DNA from: CBDCFV01 sp965216425
GTDB taxonomy: Bacteria > Chloroflexota > Dehalococcoidia > Lucifugimonadales > UBA3495
DNA length: 64,000 nt
Direction: 5' to 3'
Assembly: GCA_965216425.1 (NCBI GenBank)
Contig: CBDCFV010000006.1
Location: forward strand, 1 to 64,000
Shown: in pieces, positions 35,046 to 45,102 of the stretch
Layout: each line of letters begins with the position of its first letter
How positions within the stretch are numbered: the first letter of the stretch is position 1
Notes under the pieces: generated by a model
Database searches by the model: none
Seen by the model: the letters and a program-made list of their open reading frames with translations, nothing else
Told to the model about the DNA's origin: nothing
Translations under genes and position numbers: made by a program

Positions 35046-35770
35046 CTGGCCCAAGGCTGGACGGCCTCGGCTACGGCGGAGGCTCTGGAGCAGGACCCTC
35101 ACACCATTGACCGATAGGCCACCGCCTTCGGCGAGGGCGGATCAGCAGCCTTGATTTTCGAGCAGTCAGGAGGCCCCCGTCCTCGGCGAGGCACAGCAGG
35201 CAGCGTTGAGGGCAGCGGTGCAAGAGGTACCTTCAAGGTCTGGCATTGGCATGGCCAACTGGAATTGGAAGGTGGTTTATCAGTTTGTCTCGGAGCGTTT
35301 CAGCATCAATTTGAGCCGCGGCAGTTGTCTGAACTATCTGCACCGCTTGGGCTTTGTTCTGAAACGGCCCAAGAAACATTTGGTCAAGGCCTACGAGGGA
35401 AAGGTAAGTCGTTTGTAGTGACCTATGCCGCCGTTGTATCTGAGGCGCGACGCTCTGGGGAGAAGATTTTCTTCGCTGACGAGGTGCATTTCCGGGCCGA
35501 TGGGGAATTGCGGGGCAAGTGGGTGCTGAAAGGAGCGCCGGCTTCGGTGGACTCATCCAGCCCGCGCCGGGGCGAAAAGGCCAGCTACTACTCGGCAATG
35601 TGCTTGGAGACCGGCGAGGTGGAATGGATGGAGTTGGAGAGGAATAGCAACGCCGAAACCTCTGCCGCCTTCTTGAGACAACTTCAGGAGAGGCACACCG
35701 GGTCGCTGACAGTGATCTGGGACAACGCCTCTACGCACCAGGCCGACGGGGGGCCGAGTCATCCACGGTA
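35046..35770 (+). pseudogene. IS630-family transposase remnant
   Basis: In order: RLAQGWTASATAEALEQDPHTI (helix-turn-helix region), ATAFGEGGSAALIFEQSGG, EAQQAALRAAVQEVPSRSGIGM, NWNWKVVYQFVSERFSINLSRG, LHRLGFVLKRPKKHLVKAYE, a frameshift near 35405, KIFFADEVHFRADGELRGKW (first Asp), and LTVIWDNASTHQ (second Asp). The Glu-containing end is missing. It is a different IS630 type from the one at 11760. Confidence 0.8.
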
Positions 35771-35956
35771 GCCCAGCCTGGAACCGCGACTGATGAACTC
35801 CCGTTTTAAAGAGGGCAGACGCTACCGGGCGGCCCCGCAATCAAGATGGGACGCCACTTCAGCTACAAACAGACTCAAATCGGTAGCCTTCCGGATGACC
35901 GTGACCCGCAACGGTCAAGTCCTTTCGAGTCTCCAAGGTTGGACGCTGCCAGTGCA

Positions 35957-36598
35957 TCAGGCAGGCTCAGCCGGTTCCCCAGTGTAGAACGCCGTGGTAC
36001 GCCTTGCTGCAGCATCCGCGGCGTCGGGTTCCGTTCCGGCCGCCACCGCCGCTTGCGCCCACTTCTCGCTGCTCCCTGCGATGAACGCTTTACCGTCCGG
36101 CGAAGTAGCAAAAGCGGCTTCGTCCGGCATTGGCTCGTCCGGCTGCATGAGATGGATCGCGAGTCCCATGAGACCCAACTCCCAGCCGACGCCGGTTGCT
36201 CCCGGTACGTACTCGCCCCAGTGTTCCGAAAGCAGCGCGGTGTGCGTCAGCGTGAGCCGCGCGCGGCTGCCTCTTTCGTCCGAGACACGTACCTCCACCC
36301 AACTGACATTCTCGCCGAACTCCCATGTGAGCGCGAAATGCGATAGCCGTTCGCACGCCGTGATCACGCCGCCCGCGTTGCCTTCCAACTGATAGCGCCC
36401 GCCGGGTCCCAGTTCGCCGCTGATCCGCAGAAACCAGCGCGGGATACGCTCACCGTTCGTCACTGCATCCCACAAGTCCTCAACCGTCGTCGCATAGCTG
36501 CGAGAAAGAGTAACCGCGCGAGCGTGTTGTCCACCCCGCTCCAGCGACGACACGGAACGCTCCACCGCACCCAGGTAACTTTCGACGTTGAAACCCAT
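35957..36598 (-). CDS. SRPBCC (AHSA1-type) protein
   Basis: A 213-residue START-like protein: VTLSRSYATTVEDLWDAVTNGERIPRWFLRI is the hallmark opening helix-grip segment of AHSA1/SRPBCC proteins, followed by the beta-sheet with GPGGRYQLEGNAGG, HFALTWEFGENVSWVEVRV and LTHTALLSEHWGEYVPGATGVGW. The C-terminal 50 residues are an extra helical extension. Such proteins bind hydrophobic ligands or stress-related partners. Start ATG 36598 is the family-typical one. It stands alone between IS debris and a divergent unknown gene. Confidence 0.85.
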   Translation of the reverse strand: MGFNVESYLGAVERSVSSLERGGQHARAVTLSRSYATTVEDLWDAVTNGERIPRWFLRISGELGPGGRYQLEGNAGGVITACERLSHFALTWEFGENVSWVEVRVSDERGSRARLTLTHTALLSEHWGEYVPGATGVGWELGLMGLAIHLMQPDEPMPDEAAFATSPDGKAFIAGSSEKWAQAAVAAGTEPDAADAAARRTTAFYTGEPAEPA

Positions 36599-36748
36599 GT
36601 TTCTCCCTGCTTCTATTACCGGGCAGTCAAACCCGCAGCCTTGGCGTTCTCACGCTTTGAACGCCTTCAGCTTTCCCCGATGCTGGATGCCGGATTTTTG
36701 ACCAGACTCCGCACTGTATAATATAGCTACGTCGTATTCATATAGAGA

Positions 36749-38296
36749 TTGCCAGAAATTGTTGGGATAAAATACATACGTCGGCTCAACGATGAAGTAC
36801 GCATAGCGTACCGTCGATTTGTGAGTCAATATTTGAACGGTTTCCATCTGAAGGATCGTCTCGCGGAGTATCGTGAGAGTGACCCGCAGCAGAATTTCGA
36901 TACGACTCCGCCCCATGACGAATTCATAGATTTAGTGTGCCTGTGGGCAGTGGAATTCTATACTCCCGCTCACACAGATAGCTTAATAGACAACTTTATT
37001 AGTTTGGGCTGGAATAGAGATGAAAGCCCCGGGGAGTTACGTGACCCAATTGCTTGGCTGGAGGGGTTGCGTCGCCGTCACCTTGGAGGGGCTTGGTTGA
37101 ATCTCGGACATTTAGGCCCTAATAACTCGAAGGAATTTTGGCACCGCCCTGATCATAACGTGCCTTTGCCGCCCAATGTCCAATATGCCACGGCGGGACT
37201 ATACTCGCTGACTCCATCGCTTGTTTGTATCGTTGTATGTTTCGTGTTCGATGATAGGTCTGCGGGGATGCTAGACAAAGCCCTTAGAACTGACCACTCG
37301 ACATATTCCACTCCCACACGGAGAGGATGGCAGTTCCACAGGCCACTAAACCAGAAATCAGACAACATCAAGAAGTGCCGTGAAGAGTTATCAAAGCTCG
37401 CGTACGATTGGTTTGCGCTTCACCTTCCCGGGCTTTTCTCTTCGGGCTTCTTGGGTGGGCAATTGCCCACCTGCGAGTTAGTTACAACCCGCCTGTATGA
37501 GCCTTTCGAGTCTTCTCTTTCAGTCAAAGACCCTGTCGATGGATATAGAATGATATTGGGCATAGACCACGATTTAGACGCTTGGAAATACAGGGGTACG
37601 CCGACCCTGAGACTTAAACTACTTAAAGGCTGGGAACAAGGCCCAAGATACCATATGATTTTGGCAATGCGAGAGTCATTATCTGAGCAATGTAGAACGA
37701 ACGAGTCCACTACACAAAGTGTACGAGACCAACTTCATGAACTGGATCAAATAGTGCCAAACTGGCTTAATGCATGGGCCATATTACCGTTATTGGAAGG
37801 GTATACTCGGCACATCAGAGAAATTCGTGATTCGGCTAGTCTAAGGCCTAAAGGGCGTCAAAATTCTCTAAAAGTCCTCGAAGTTCTCGCTAAGCATGTT
37901 TCATTTAGTATAGACATCGCAGCGGTCGTTGCAGAGTTGACTCCAGAATCAAAGACTCCAATCTACTTATTTCGCCTCGACGGGCAATTTGAGCCTTGCC
38001 ACGAACGATTGGACGGGGAATTATCCCTTGCCGCGTCGCTTCACCGTGTAATTCGCGATAGGGCCAATTGGCTCCAGAGAACTGACAGCTCACTTCGCGA
38101 TCAACTTACTCAATATGGCTCCATTCTAGGTGCAGCAGAGAATGTCCGGGTACAAAGAAAAATCGGCTTGCTTACTTGGGTTCTCGTAACATTTGGTATA
38201 GCGACCTTATTGATGACAGCTCTTACGCAGACACAATCAGTGTGGTTACGTGACGTTCTCTCCTTTCTTAGTGACTTGTTGCGGCGGGTCCTGTAA
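36749..38296 (+). CDS. Unknown 515-residue protein with C-terminal membrane anchor, AT-rich
   Basis: A long uninterrupted frame whose codons are visibly richer in A/T than its neighbours, suggesting recent acquisition. No family is recognised. The first ~480 residues look soluble: tryptophan-rich motifs such as LGHLGPNNSKEFWHRPDHNVP, a hydrophobic stretch SLVCIVVCFVFDD at ~180, and a helical region ~340-440. One transmembrane helix follows near the C-terminus (IGLLTWVLVTFGIATLLMTA). The likely topology is a cytoplasmic body tethered by the tail. The start is uncertain: TTG 36749 is the first possible codon and lacks a clear ribosome-binding site. Orphan accessory or defence-type functions are possible but unsupported. 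Confidence 0.65.
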   Translation: MPEIVGIKYIRRLNDEVRIAYRRFVSQYLNGFHLKDRLAEYRESDPQQNFDTTPPHDEFIDLVCLWAVEFYTPAHTDSLIDNFISLGWNRDESPGELRDPIAWLEGLRRRHLGGAWLNLGHLGPNNSKEFWHRPDHNVPLPPNVQYATAGLYSLTPSLVCIVVCFVFDDRSAGMLDKALRTDHSTYSTPTRRGWQFHRPLNQKSDNIKKCREELSKLAYDWFALHLPGLFSSGFLGGQLPTCELVTTRLYEPFESSLSVKDPVDGYRMILGIDHDLDAWKYRGTPTLRLKLLKGWEQGPRYHMILAMRESLSEQCRTNESTTQSVRDQLHELDQIVPNWLNAWAILPLLEGYTRHIREIRDSASLRPKGRQNSLKVLEVLAKHVSFSIDIAAVVAELTPESKTPIYLFRLDGQFEPCHERLDGELSLAASLHRVIRDRANWLQRTDSSLRDQLTQYGSILGAAENVRVQRKIGLLTWVLVTFGIATLLMTALTQTQSVWLRDVLSFLSDLLRRVL

Positions 38297-38405
38297 GGCC
38301 TATCGACTGGCTCTACCACGCTCCTATGGGCCGCCGCTATACTCTTGTGAGCTTGGCTCACCGTCTCAAGGAAAGGTTACGCGAAGCAAGGAGAAATCAC
38401 TCTTG

Positions 38406-39098
38406 ATGCTTGAATCGGACGCCCTTCGCAGAACAGCCTTGATGCTGGTGTTTGCCGGTCTGCTGTGGAACCTCGTGGAGGCCGTGGTTGCCTTGTGGGC
38501 GGGAATCCAGGACGGCAGCGTAGCCTTGCTGGCGTTCGGCCTGGACAGCATCGTCGAGCTTTTCGCCGGTGGGGTCCTGGTGTGGCGGTTGAAGACGGAG
38601 CGTGACGAATCGGAGGCAGAGGCCGCAGAGAGAAGGGCCCAAAGGCTGCTGGGGCTAAGCTTCTATCTATTGGCGGCATACATTGTCCTCCACTCCGGGG
38701 CCAACCTGTTCGGGTGGTTGCCCGAGCCGCAGCCAAGCCTTGTGGGCGTCGTGATTGTCGTTGCAAGCGCCGTCGTGATGTCCGGGCTCTACGTGGCCAA
38801 GATGCGCATTGCCACCCGGATGCAGTCCCGGTCGTTGAGAGCGGAGGCGATGGAAAGCCTGTTCTGCGATCTCCAGGACCTGACCATCCTGGTAGGGCTG
38901 GGCCTCAACAGTTTGTTCTCCTGGTGGTGGGCCGACCCTGTTTCGGCCCTGTTCCTAGTGCCCTTCTTCATCAAGGAAGGCAGGGAGAATTTTTCGGGTC
39001 ATGACGAAGAGGATGAAGAGCATGGACCCCAAGTCTGCTTTTGCGGCAGTTGTTTCTATGGCTTACGCATCTGTCGGGCGGCATGTTGCCAAGCATAG
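38406..39098 (+). CDS. Cation diffusion facilitator-type transporter
   Basis: A 230-residue inner-membrane protein with about six helices. The CDF landmark GLDSIVELFAGGVLVWRL occurs in helix 2, and EAMESLFCDLQDLTILVGLG with WWWADPVSALFLVPFFIKEG covers helices 5-6, corresponding to the second metal-binding helix (Asp/Cys positions). It ends soon after helix 6 with a short acidic/Cys-rich tail (HDEEDEEHGPQVCFCGSCF) instead of the usual cytoplasmic CTD, so it belongs to the short CDF-like group. Start ATG 38406 was chosen to begin the first helix; upstream in-frame starts run into the preceding gene. Metal specificity unknown. Confidence 0.82.
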   Translation: MLESDALRRTALMLVFAGLLWNLVEAVVALWAGIQDGSVALLAFGLDSIVELFAGGVLVWRLKTERDESEAEAAERRAQRLLGLSFYLLAAYIVLHSGANLFGWLPEPQPSLVGVVIVVASAVVMSGLYVAKMRIATRMQSRSLRAEAMESLFCDLQDLTILVGLGLNSLFSWWWADPVSALFLVPFFIKEGRENFSGHDEEDEEHGPQVCFCGSCFYGLRICRAACCQA

Positions 39099-39296
39099 CC
39101 TGTGAATATAAGGTCCATCTCGCCGGTACCCTCATTGCTTGAATCGGGCCGGCGTGGTCCCATCCCAAACTGAATAAAACTTTACTGCACAACGTTCAGT
39201 TGATTAACCATATTCGCCTCGAAACACGGCCGCCTCTTTCTTGGAATTGTATGCCTCAAGAGTGACGTCTCCGTTTCCGTTGCGTTAGCGAGAGAG

Positions 39297-40337
39297 ATGA
39301 ACATGATAAGTTCCCACTGGCGACACCTCATCCCCAAACTGCTCTTGGCCGCTGTTTTGCTGGCGGTGGCAATAGCCGGCCCGCTCGCCTGTGGCGGGGA
39401 GGATGAAAGCGTCACCATTTACTCCGGGCGTTCCCAAAGCTTGGTCCAACCGGTGCTGGAGGCGTTCATCGAAGAGAGCGGCATCGACGTTCGCATCAAG
39501 TACGCCGGGAGCACCGCCATCGCATCGACGATCCTGGAGGAAGGGAAGAACACGCCTGCGGACGTGGTGTTTCTCCAGGACCCGGGATCGCTGGGCAGCC
39601 TCTCGGATGCAGGACTCCTTTCGGCACTCCCGGAGGAACTCCTCTCCAAGGTGCCACCGGCATTCCGGTCTCCGGTTGGGGAGTGGGTGGGCATCTCTGG
39701 ACGCGCTCGAACCGTGGTGTACAACACATCGGCCATAGACCCGGAGACAGACCTTCCCGAATCGATTCTTGGTTTCACTGCCCCTGAATGGCGGGGAAGA
39801 ATAGGTTGGGCCCCGCGTAACGCCTCCTTTCAAGCCTTTGTCACGGCCTTTCGCGTCAAATGGGGCGAACAAGCGGCCCGGGACTGGCTTGAGGGCATTA
39901 AGGCCAACGAGGCACAGTCCTACTCCAACAACACAACCACTGTGACCGCAGTGGCCCGGGGTGATGTGGATGTTGGGTTCGTAAATCACTACTATCTTCA
40001 AAGGTTCCTGGAAGAGGAGGGACCGGAGTTCGGCGCCCGTAACCACTTTCTGGGAGGCGGCGACCAAGGGGCCCTGGTACTGGTGGCAGGCGCCGGCATT
40101 ATAAAGAACGCTGACAACCGCAAAGGGGCCGAACGGTTCGTCGAGTTTCTGCTTTCCGATGTGGCGCAGACGTACTTTGCCGAGTCCACCAAAGAGTACC
40201 CGTTGATCTCCGGTGTCGAGCCGCATGGGGATCTGCCGCCTCTCTCATCGCTTGAACCGCCCGACATTGACTTGGGGGTTTTGGCCGATTTGCGGGGTAC
40301 CCTGTCCCTGCTTCGGGAGGTTGGCATAGTCCCGTGA
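39297..40337 (+). CDS. Fe(III)-type ABC transporter substrate-binding lipoprotein
   Basis: A 346-residue periplasmic-type binding protein. The signal peptide ends in a lipobox (IAGPLAC, Cys near residue 32), so it is a lipoprotein. The mature part starts VTIYSGRSQSLVQPVLEAF, the FbpA/FutA signature, with SYSNNTTTVTAVARGDVDVGFVNHYYL in the second lobe, containing tyrosines typical of iron ligands. It has no permease or ATPase gene next to it; a CDF transporter lies upstream and a regulator downstream on the other strand. It presumably feeds a transporter encoded elsewhere. Iron is inferred from family resemblance only. Confidence 0.85.
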   Translation: MNMISSHWRHLIPKLLLAAVLLAVAIAGPLACGGEDESVTIYSGRSQSLVQPVLEAFIEESGIDVRIKYAGSTAIASTILEEGKNTPADVVFLQDPGSLGSLSDAGLLSALPEELLSKVPPAFRSPVGEWVGISGRARTVVYNTSAIDPETDLPESILGFTAPEWRGRIGWAPRNASFQAFVTAFRVKWGEQAARDWLEGIKANEAQSYSNNTTTVTAVARGDVDVGFVNHYYLQRFLEEEGPEFGARNHFLGGGDQGALVLVAGAGIIKNADNRKGAERFVEFLLSDVAQTYFAESTKEYPLISGVEPHGDLPPLSSLEPPDIDLGVLADLRGTLSLLREVGIVP

Positions 40338-40436
40338 CCGGGGTGCTGGGAGTTGGGCGGCGTATCCGCGAAGCACGCAGGACCGCCAAGGGCATACGGG
40401 AAGGTGTGAGAGGAGGGAACAGACGGTCAGGAAAAG

Positions 40437-41087
40437 CTATATCAGGCCGAGACGAAGGGCTGTCAGCACCGCGCCCAGTCTGTTTCTGGCCCGGAGCTTC
40501 CGGCGAGCGTTGCGAACGTGGTTCAACACGGTGTGTGAACTGAGATTGAGATCCGCAGCAATCTCACCGATTTCAAGTCCCAGTGCCAACAGGCGCAACA
40601 CCTCCACTTCGCGGATGGACAAGGGCTCAACTTGGCCGCCGGCAGAATCGGCAGGCCCGGCCGCATGCGTCATCTGCGATGAAAGTGCGTCCAGTACTCT
40701 TTTGGCTACAGTTCTGGCTCTCGCGCCATCCCTTCGCTCGTGGAACAGGTGCACCAGGACTCTATGTTGGTCTTTCTCAGTAATCAGAGGAGTTACCGTA
40801 ATGGGTTTTCGCACACCCGACGCGCATCGCGCCGCGACATTGACCACCGGCGGGATAATCCCCTCTTTGGCGAATTGGATAGCGGGGCAACCTTCCATAC
40901 AGACCGGTGCCGTCCCGCTCTCAGGAAGGTTCTGCAAGACCTCGTAGCATCGGAGCCCGATTACCTCGTCCGCAGTGTAGCCGAGGATCTGCTCGGCGCT
41001 GCGATTCCAGAACAAAATTGTCTGGCTCATGTCCACGGCGTAAACGCCGTATGGTGCCTCACTCAGCAGACCGAACATCTCATGCAC
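40437..41087 (-). CDS. PAS domain-LuxR family transcriptional regulator
   Basis: A 216-residue regulator. The N-terminal PAS domain (residues ~1-110) contains VYAVDMSQTILFWNRSAEQILGY and DEVIGLRCYEVL. The C-terminal LuxR-type helix-turn-helix (~155-215) reads LSIREVEVLRLLALGLEIGEIA, followed by NLSSHTVLNHVRNARRKL. No receiver domain is present, so the PAS domain is the sensor. It may contain Cys residues for redox or metal sensing (PVCMEGCPAIQF). It is convergent with the iron-type binding protein. Its targets are unknown. Confidence 0.85.
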   Translation of the reverse strand: MHEMFGLLSEAPYGVYAVDMSQTILFWNRSAEQILGYTADEVIGLRCYEVLQNLPESGTAPVCMEGCPAIQFAKEGIIPPVVNVAARCASGVRKPITVTPLITEKDQHRVLVHLFHERRDGARARTVAKRVLDALSSQMTHAAGPADSAGGQVEPLSIREVEVLRLLALGLEIGEIAADLNLSSHTVLNHVRNARRKLRARNRLGAVLTALRLGLI

Positions 41088-41572
41088 CCAACTGTGAATA
41101 TTGCGGCCTAATCATAGACTCCAATCGTCAAACCATCAACGATTTTCATCTATTCGGCCGCGCATTCACCATAGGCGATTCGATAACCCTGAACGTTCTT
41201 TTCGCTACCGGTATGTTTACCCGTACTGGCTCCGTGTCCGGACTACCGCGCTACCCCGGATTTCCTCGAAATTAGAGAATCTGATATCCTTCGCCTGATT
41301 ATGTAAATCCGAAAATGACTTGTTCCCGTAACAACGATGGGAAACTTGGCGGGATACTATTGGCGGGATACTATTGGTCACAGCACCTCCGGTCTCCCTT
41401 AAGCCGTATGCCAACGCATACCCATATCGGCATAGTATGTCGGCGAGGGATACAATCGGCTGGCAAGCAATGCACAGGATTAGCCGCCTGCCGGACAAAA
41501 CGGCAAAAGTCAACCGGCCGTCTCAAGAGTAGGTCCACATAGTGAGGACGCGACCGGCATGAACAGGTCAAA
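41088..41572. other. Intergenic stretch with a 14-bp tandem repeat
   Basis: No gene is supported. TGGCGGGATACTAT occurs twice in tandem at 41347-41374. The region presumably carries promoters for the divergent PAS-LuxR gene and the surface protein at 41573. Confidence 0.5.
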
Positions 41573-43001
41573 TTGTTAAGACTTCGGACGGTATTTTACT
41601 CGAAGAGGATAGCCTTTGTTCTCTGCGTAAGTATTATCGCGCTCGTCTTCAACACAGGGACGCACGTTACGGAAACCATGCCCTGGCCGCCGCCGGTAGC
41701 ACAGGCGCAAGACGACGCACTCCCCGTGGTGACCTTGGGAAGCGTCACGCCGTCTCCGGTACGGCCAGGTCAGTCCCTGAGAATCACAGTCCACATCAAC
41801 CCGCCGCTCCCAGCGGATGCTAGCGAGGATGACAGAATCACGGGTGGCATCCAAGCATTTGATTCGTGGAAAGGATCAAATGCTGACGCATGGGTCAAGT
41901 TCGTGTTTCGAGCAGGACAGACGACTCGGACAATGAGCTATAGAGTGGACGATAGCGTTGAACCGGGTCCATCGGCCCGAACCATCAGGATAGCAGTCAA
42001 TCCGGTTTTCGACGAATACCGAGTGGGCTCACCTTCAGAGGTGACCATCAACGTCCGTGACGAGCCCGCACCGGAACCAGACCCCGAACCTACCGAAGAA
42101 CCGACCCCTGAGCCTACGGAAGAACCAACTCCGGAACCAACCGAGGAGCCCACGCCTGTACCTACTGCGGCGCCAACTCCTGTCCCTACTCGGGCGCCAA
42201 CTCCTGTACCTGCACCTACTCCGGAGGAACACGATGAAAGCGGCGACGATGCCAGCAACGAGAATGATCCGCCAGGAGGGGTGGAGTCGGGTTCCGACAA
42301 CAATGAGCCTCCGGTGTCTTCGAATAATCCCCCGGAAGAGCAGCCGGAGAGGCCCGTTACTGCAGAGGTGCCTGAAGCGGTGCCCGAGCCAGTCCCTGAG
42401 CCGCCGTCTCAAGTGACGCAAGCGACAACGACGGAACGCACAACAGATGACAACGATAGCGACAGGAGCGACGGCAATGACGACGCACATGTTGGCAGCG
42501 ATTCCCACACCCACTCCCACCAGCACACCCACGCCGATGCCCACTGTAACACCGGCGTCTACAAACACACCCATGCCGGCCCCCACCAGTACACCCACGC
42601 CGACGCCTACCAGTACTCCCACACCGACGCCCACTATGACGCCGGTACCCACCAGCACACCGACACCGACGCCCACTGTGACCCCAACGCCGATCGCTCT
42701 GCCGACCCCCACGCAACCGCCGCCTACGTTGACGCCAACCCCGACGCCCGTCGTTCTCACAACTGCCGTCACGGAAATTACACCAACGCCGCCGAGCGAC
42801 CAACTCACCAAGGAAGCGCTGTCACCTGACTTGGAGCGCCCCGGTTTGCCCGTTATCGGCAACGCCGTACCTCGTATCCGGAACGCCCTCGCCGGCATTG
42901 CCGCGGCTCCCCGCCAACGCACTACCCTGATCATCATCCTGGGCATAACCGGAATTGCGGTCGTTGTCGCTTTTGTCTACCTGATCTTCCGCAAGCGATA
43001 A
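41573..43001 (+). pseudogene. Pro/Thr-rich membrane-anchored surface protein, frameshifted
   Basis: Signal-like N-terminus (IAFVLCVSIIALVF), then a beta-sandwich region (VTLGSVTPSPVRPGQSLRITV ... SEVTINVRD, residues ~50-165), an E/P/T-rich spacer (EPTEEPTPEPTEEPTP), and an acidic linker. Near 42500 the frame changes: in the original frame the DNA reads a His/Thr/Asp string (HTHADAH), while one base over it reads PTPTPTSTPTPMPTVTP, clearly the intended stalk, then a C-terminal transmembrane helix TTLIIILGITGIAVVVAFVYL and FRKR. One extra or missing base in the repeat would restore a ~475-residue type I surface protein. TTG 41573 is the likely start. Confidence 0.7.
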
Positions 43002-43047
43002 TGCGGTTGTCGGGTCCAGAGCAGTGAATAATTGCCCAGCTGACCTG

Positions 43048-44967
43048 CTAACAGGCTGTCTCGGCAGCGAACGTGCCGGCGGTGGCGGTGGCGGGAAGGC
43101 TCATTGTGAACTCGGCATAGTCGCCGTAAACAGTATCCACCGACAGATCACCTCCCAACCGCCGGGCCACATCTGCCGCGATAGGCAGACCCAACCCTGC
43201 CCCTAAAGCCCCATCACGAGTGGAGAAGAAGGGGTTGAATATATGGCCGACCACGTCATCCGCAATGCCGGGACCATTGTCCCGCACCTTAACTTCCGCC
43301 GTGCCATCAACCAGACGACTCGACACAGCCAATACCGGCTCATAACTGTCGCCCAACTCTTCCTGCTTCAGCCGCATCGCAAAGCAAGCATTCGATACCA
43401 GGTTCAGCATCGCTTCATCGAAGTCCCGTTCAACCAGTGGCACCTCGCCCAATGATGGGTCCAAGTCCAAGACCAGTTGGACCGTGGAACCCTTCCACTC
43501 CGCGCCAAAAGCGTCGCAGGCCGACTGCGCTGCTTGACGGAGCACGGAGTTCAAATCCGTCAATACCGGTTCTCCACCCACAACTCCCAGCCCGCGCATA
43601 CGTTCCACAATGGCCAGAGCACGCCCGCCGTTTGACAGTACGCGGCTCAGGCTGTTGGTCAACTCCTGGCTGATGTCATCCAGCAAAGCCGTATCATCCG
43701 CCGTCATCTTGTCCCGGTAACTCTCCAGCATCTCCGACAGCTCACTGTACAGTTCGATTGAACCCTCAGAGAAATTATGAACAAAATTCAACGGGTTGCT
43801 GATCTCATGGGCCACACCGGACACCAGCTCGCCCAAAGCCGCCAATTTTTCCTGGGCTACCAACCGGGCCTGCATCCGCTGAAGCTCCGCATTCGCTACG
43901 CGCAATTCGCCATATAGCTGCTCGACGAGATTCAGTCGCTGGACTTCCAACGCCTGTTCTCGGAAGACTTCCAACGCATCGGCCAACTCTCCGATTTCAT
44001 CTCGCCCTACCTCCGGCACTGGAGTTTCCAAGTCTCCGTCGACCATCCTCCGCATACGCTCCGACATTCTTGAAAGCCTTCGCACCATACCATTACCCAC
44101 CCACAACCAAGCCGCCAGAGTAGCCGCCACCACGCTGACAACGCTGATGACCGTCAGCAAAAGCCGGCCCTGGTCAAAAGTGCCGACGGCCAGTCCCAGC
44201 ATATCGGAAGCCTGAGCGCGGGATGCCGCCAACAAGCTTGACACGGAATCCTGCAGGGCCGCACTCGATTCATTAAAGGTGATGGCCAAGTCCATGATGT
44301 TGGCGCGCAGTGCCAATTGCAGTCCGCGGACGGCGAACACTCCCTGTTCACCGGCCAAAGACGCCACAGCCGGGTCAACACCGGCCTCATATAAAATCGC
44401 GAACTCGTTCCATAACCGGTCTAAGATAACCTCATCATCAGCCAGCAACGCTCGTTCCAGCACCAGCAAGGCCGCCTTGGATGAACCGGCGCCTGAAGAC
44501 AGTTCCCCCAAGCGCACTCGCAAGTCAGCCGCAGCAGCGTTGGCATCCATCAGAGCGTCCCGGTTCAAAGCAAGGTTATCAATGACCTCCCCTAAGTCAT
44601 GAGCGGCCTCATTGACCGCGCTCGCATCCGACGATAGAGCCTGTACGCCGCTAACCTCACTTAAAGCCTTCTCCAAGCGGTCCAGGGACTCGACCACGGA
44701 GTCCGTCTGCAAACCCTGAAAGCCGGATTCAGGTTCGGCCAGCAGTCCCAGTCCCAAAATCCGCAAACGCTCTGCCTCACGGGCCGCAGCCCAGGACGCC
44801 TCCAGCACTGGCACGGACTCCGACCGGACCTGGTAATTCAGGTCTCCGCTCCGCTCGAAGTAATACACACCCACCGCGCTGGACACCAAGGTCAAAAACA
44901 CAGCAAAGCCCAAGGCAATGTACAGTCGAGTACCGATACGGCGCCACCTGTCAACAAGAAATCCCAT
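43048..44967 (-). CDS. Membrane sensor histidine kinase
   Basis: A 639-residue two-component kinase. The first transmembrane helix (LYIALGFAVFLTLVSSAVGVYY) and a second at ~290 (LLLTVISVVSVVAATLAAWLWV) flank a ~250-residue helical extracytoplasmic sensor. HAMP follows (MVRRLSRMSERMRRMVDGDLETPVPEV), a coiled coil (LYGELRVANAELQRMQARLVAQEK), the phospho-acceptor box GVAHEISNPLNFVHNF, and the ATPase boxes NLVSNACFAM, VRDNGPGIAD and GAGLGLPIA. No response regulator is adjacent, so it is an orphan kinase. ATG 44967 gives a short basic N-terminus before the first helix. Confidence 0.92.
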   Translation of the reverse strand: MGFLVDRWRRIGTRLYIALGFAVFLTLVSSAVGVYYFERSGDLNYQVRSESVPVLEASWAAAREAERLRILGLGLLAEPESGFQGLQTDSVVESLDRLEKALSEVSGVQALSSDASAVNEAAHDLGEVIDNLALNRDALMDANAAAADLRVRLGELSSGAGSSKAALLVLERALLADDEVILDRLWNEFAILYEAGVDPAVASLAGEQGVFAVRGLQLALRANIMDLAITFNESSAALQDSVSSLLAASRAQASDMLGLAVGTFDQGRLLLTVISVVSVVAATLAAWLWVGNGMVRRLSRMSERMRRMVDGDLETPVPEVGRDEIGELADALEVFREQALEVQRLNLVEQLYGELRVANAELQRMQARLVAQEKLAALGELVSGVAHEISNPLNFVHNFSEGSIELYSELSEMLESYRDKMTADDTALLDDISQELTNSLSRVLSNGGRALAIVERMRGLGVVGGEPVLTDLNSVLRQAAQSACDAFGAEWKGSTVQLVLDLDPSLGEVPLVERDFDEAMLNLVSNACFAMRLKQEELGDSYEPVLAVSSRLVDGTAEVKVRDNGPGIADDVVGHIFNPFFSTRDGALGAGLGLPIAADVARRLGGDLSVDTVYGDYAEFTMSLPATATAGTFAAETAC

Positions 44968-45102
44968 ACCAGAAACAACTCCTGAAAATTCGGATATACT
45001 GTCGCGATAGCGGGCTGCGGGAAAACTCGCCTACAAGGTAGATTATCACAACTAAACGAAAGTGTTAGAGTTCACCGAACCGGTCTCGTTGGGAGGATTA
45101 AC

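Noticed and set aside
35105..35200. Two further GCCTTCGGCGAGGGC-type palindromes considered as mini-elements
   Set aside because: They translate naturally into IS630 transposase sequence (ATAFGEGG, LGEAQQAALR), so they are not insertions.
42490..42730. Repeat array considered as CRISPR
   Set aside because: The units are short degenerate ACNCC-type codon repeats inside a coding region with no unique spacers.
42035..42946. Minus-strand Gly/Val-rich frame over the PT-repeat region
   Set aside because: It is the complement of simple PT codon repeats and resembles no protein.
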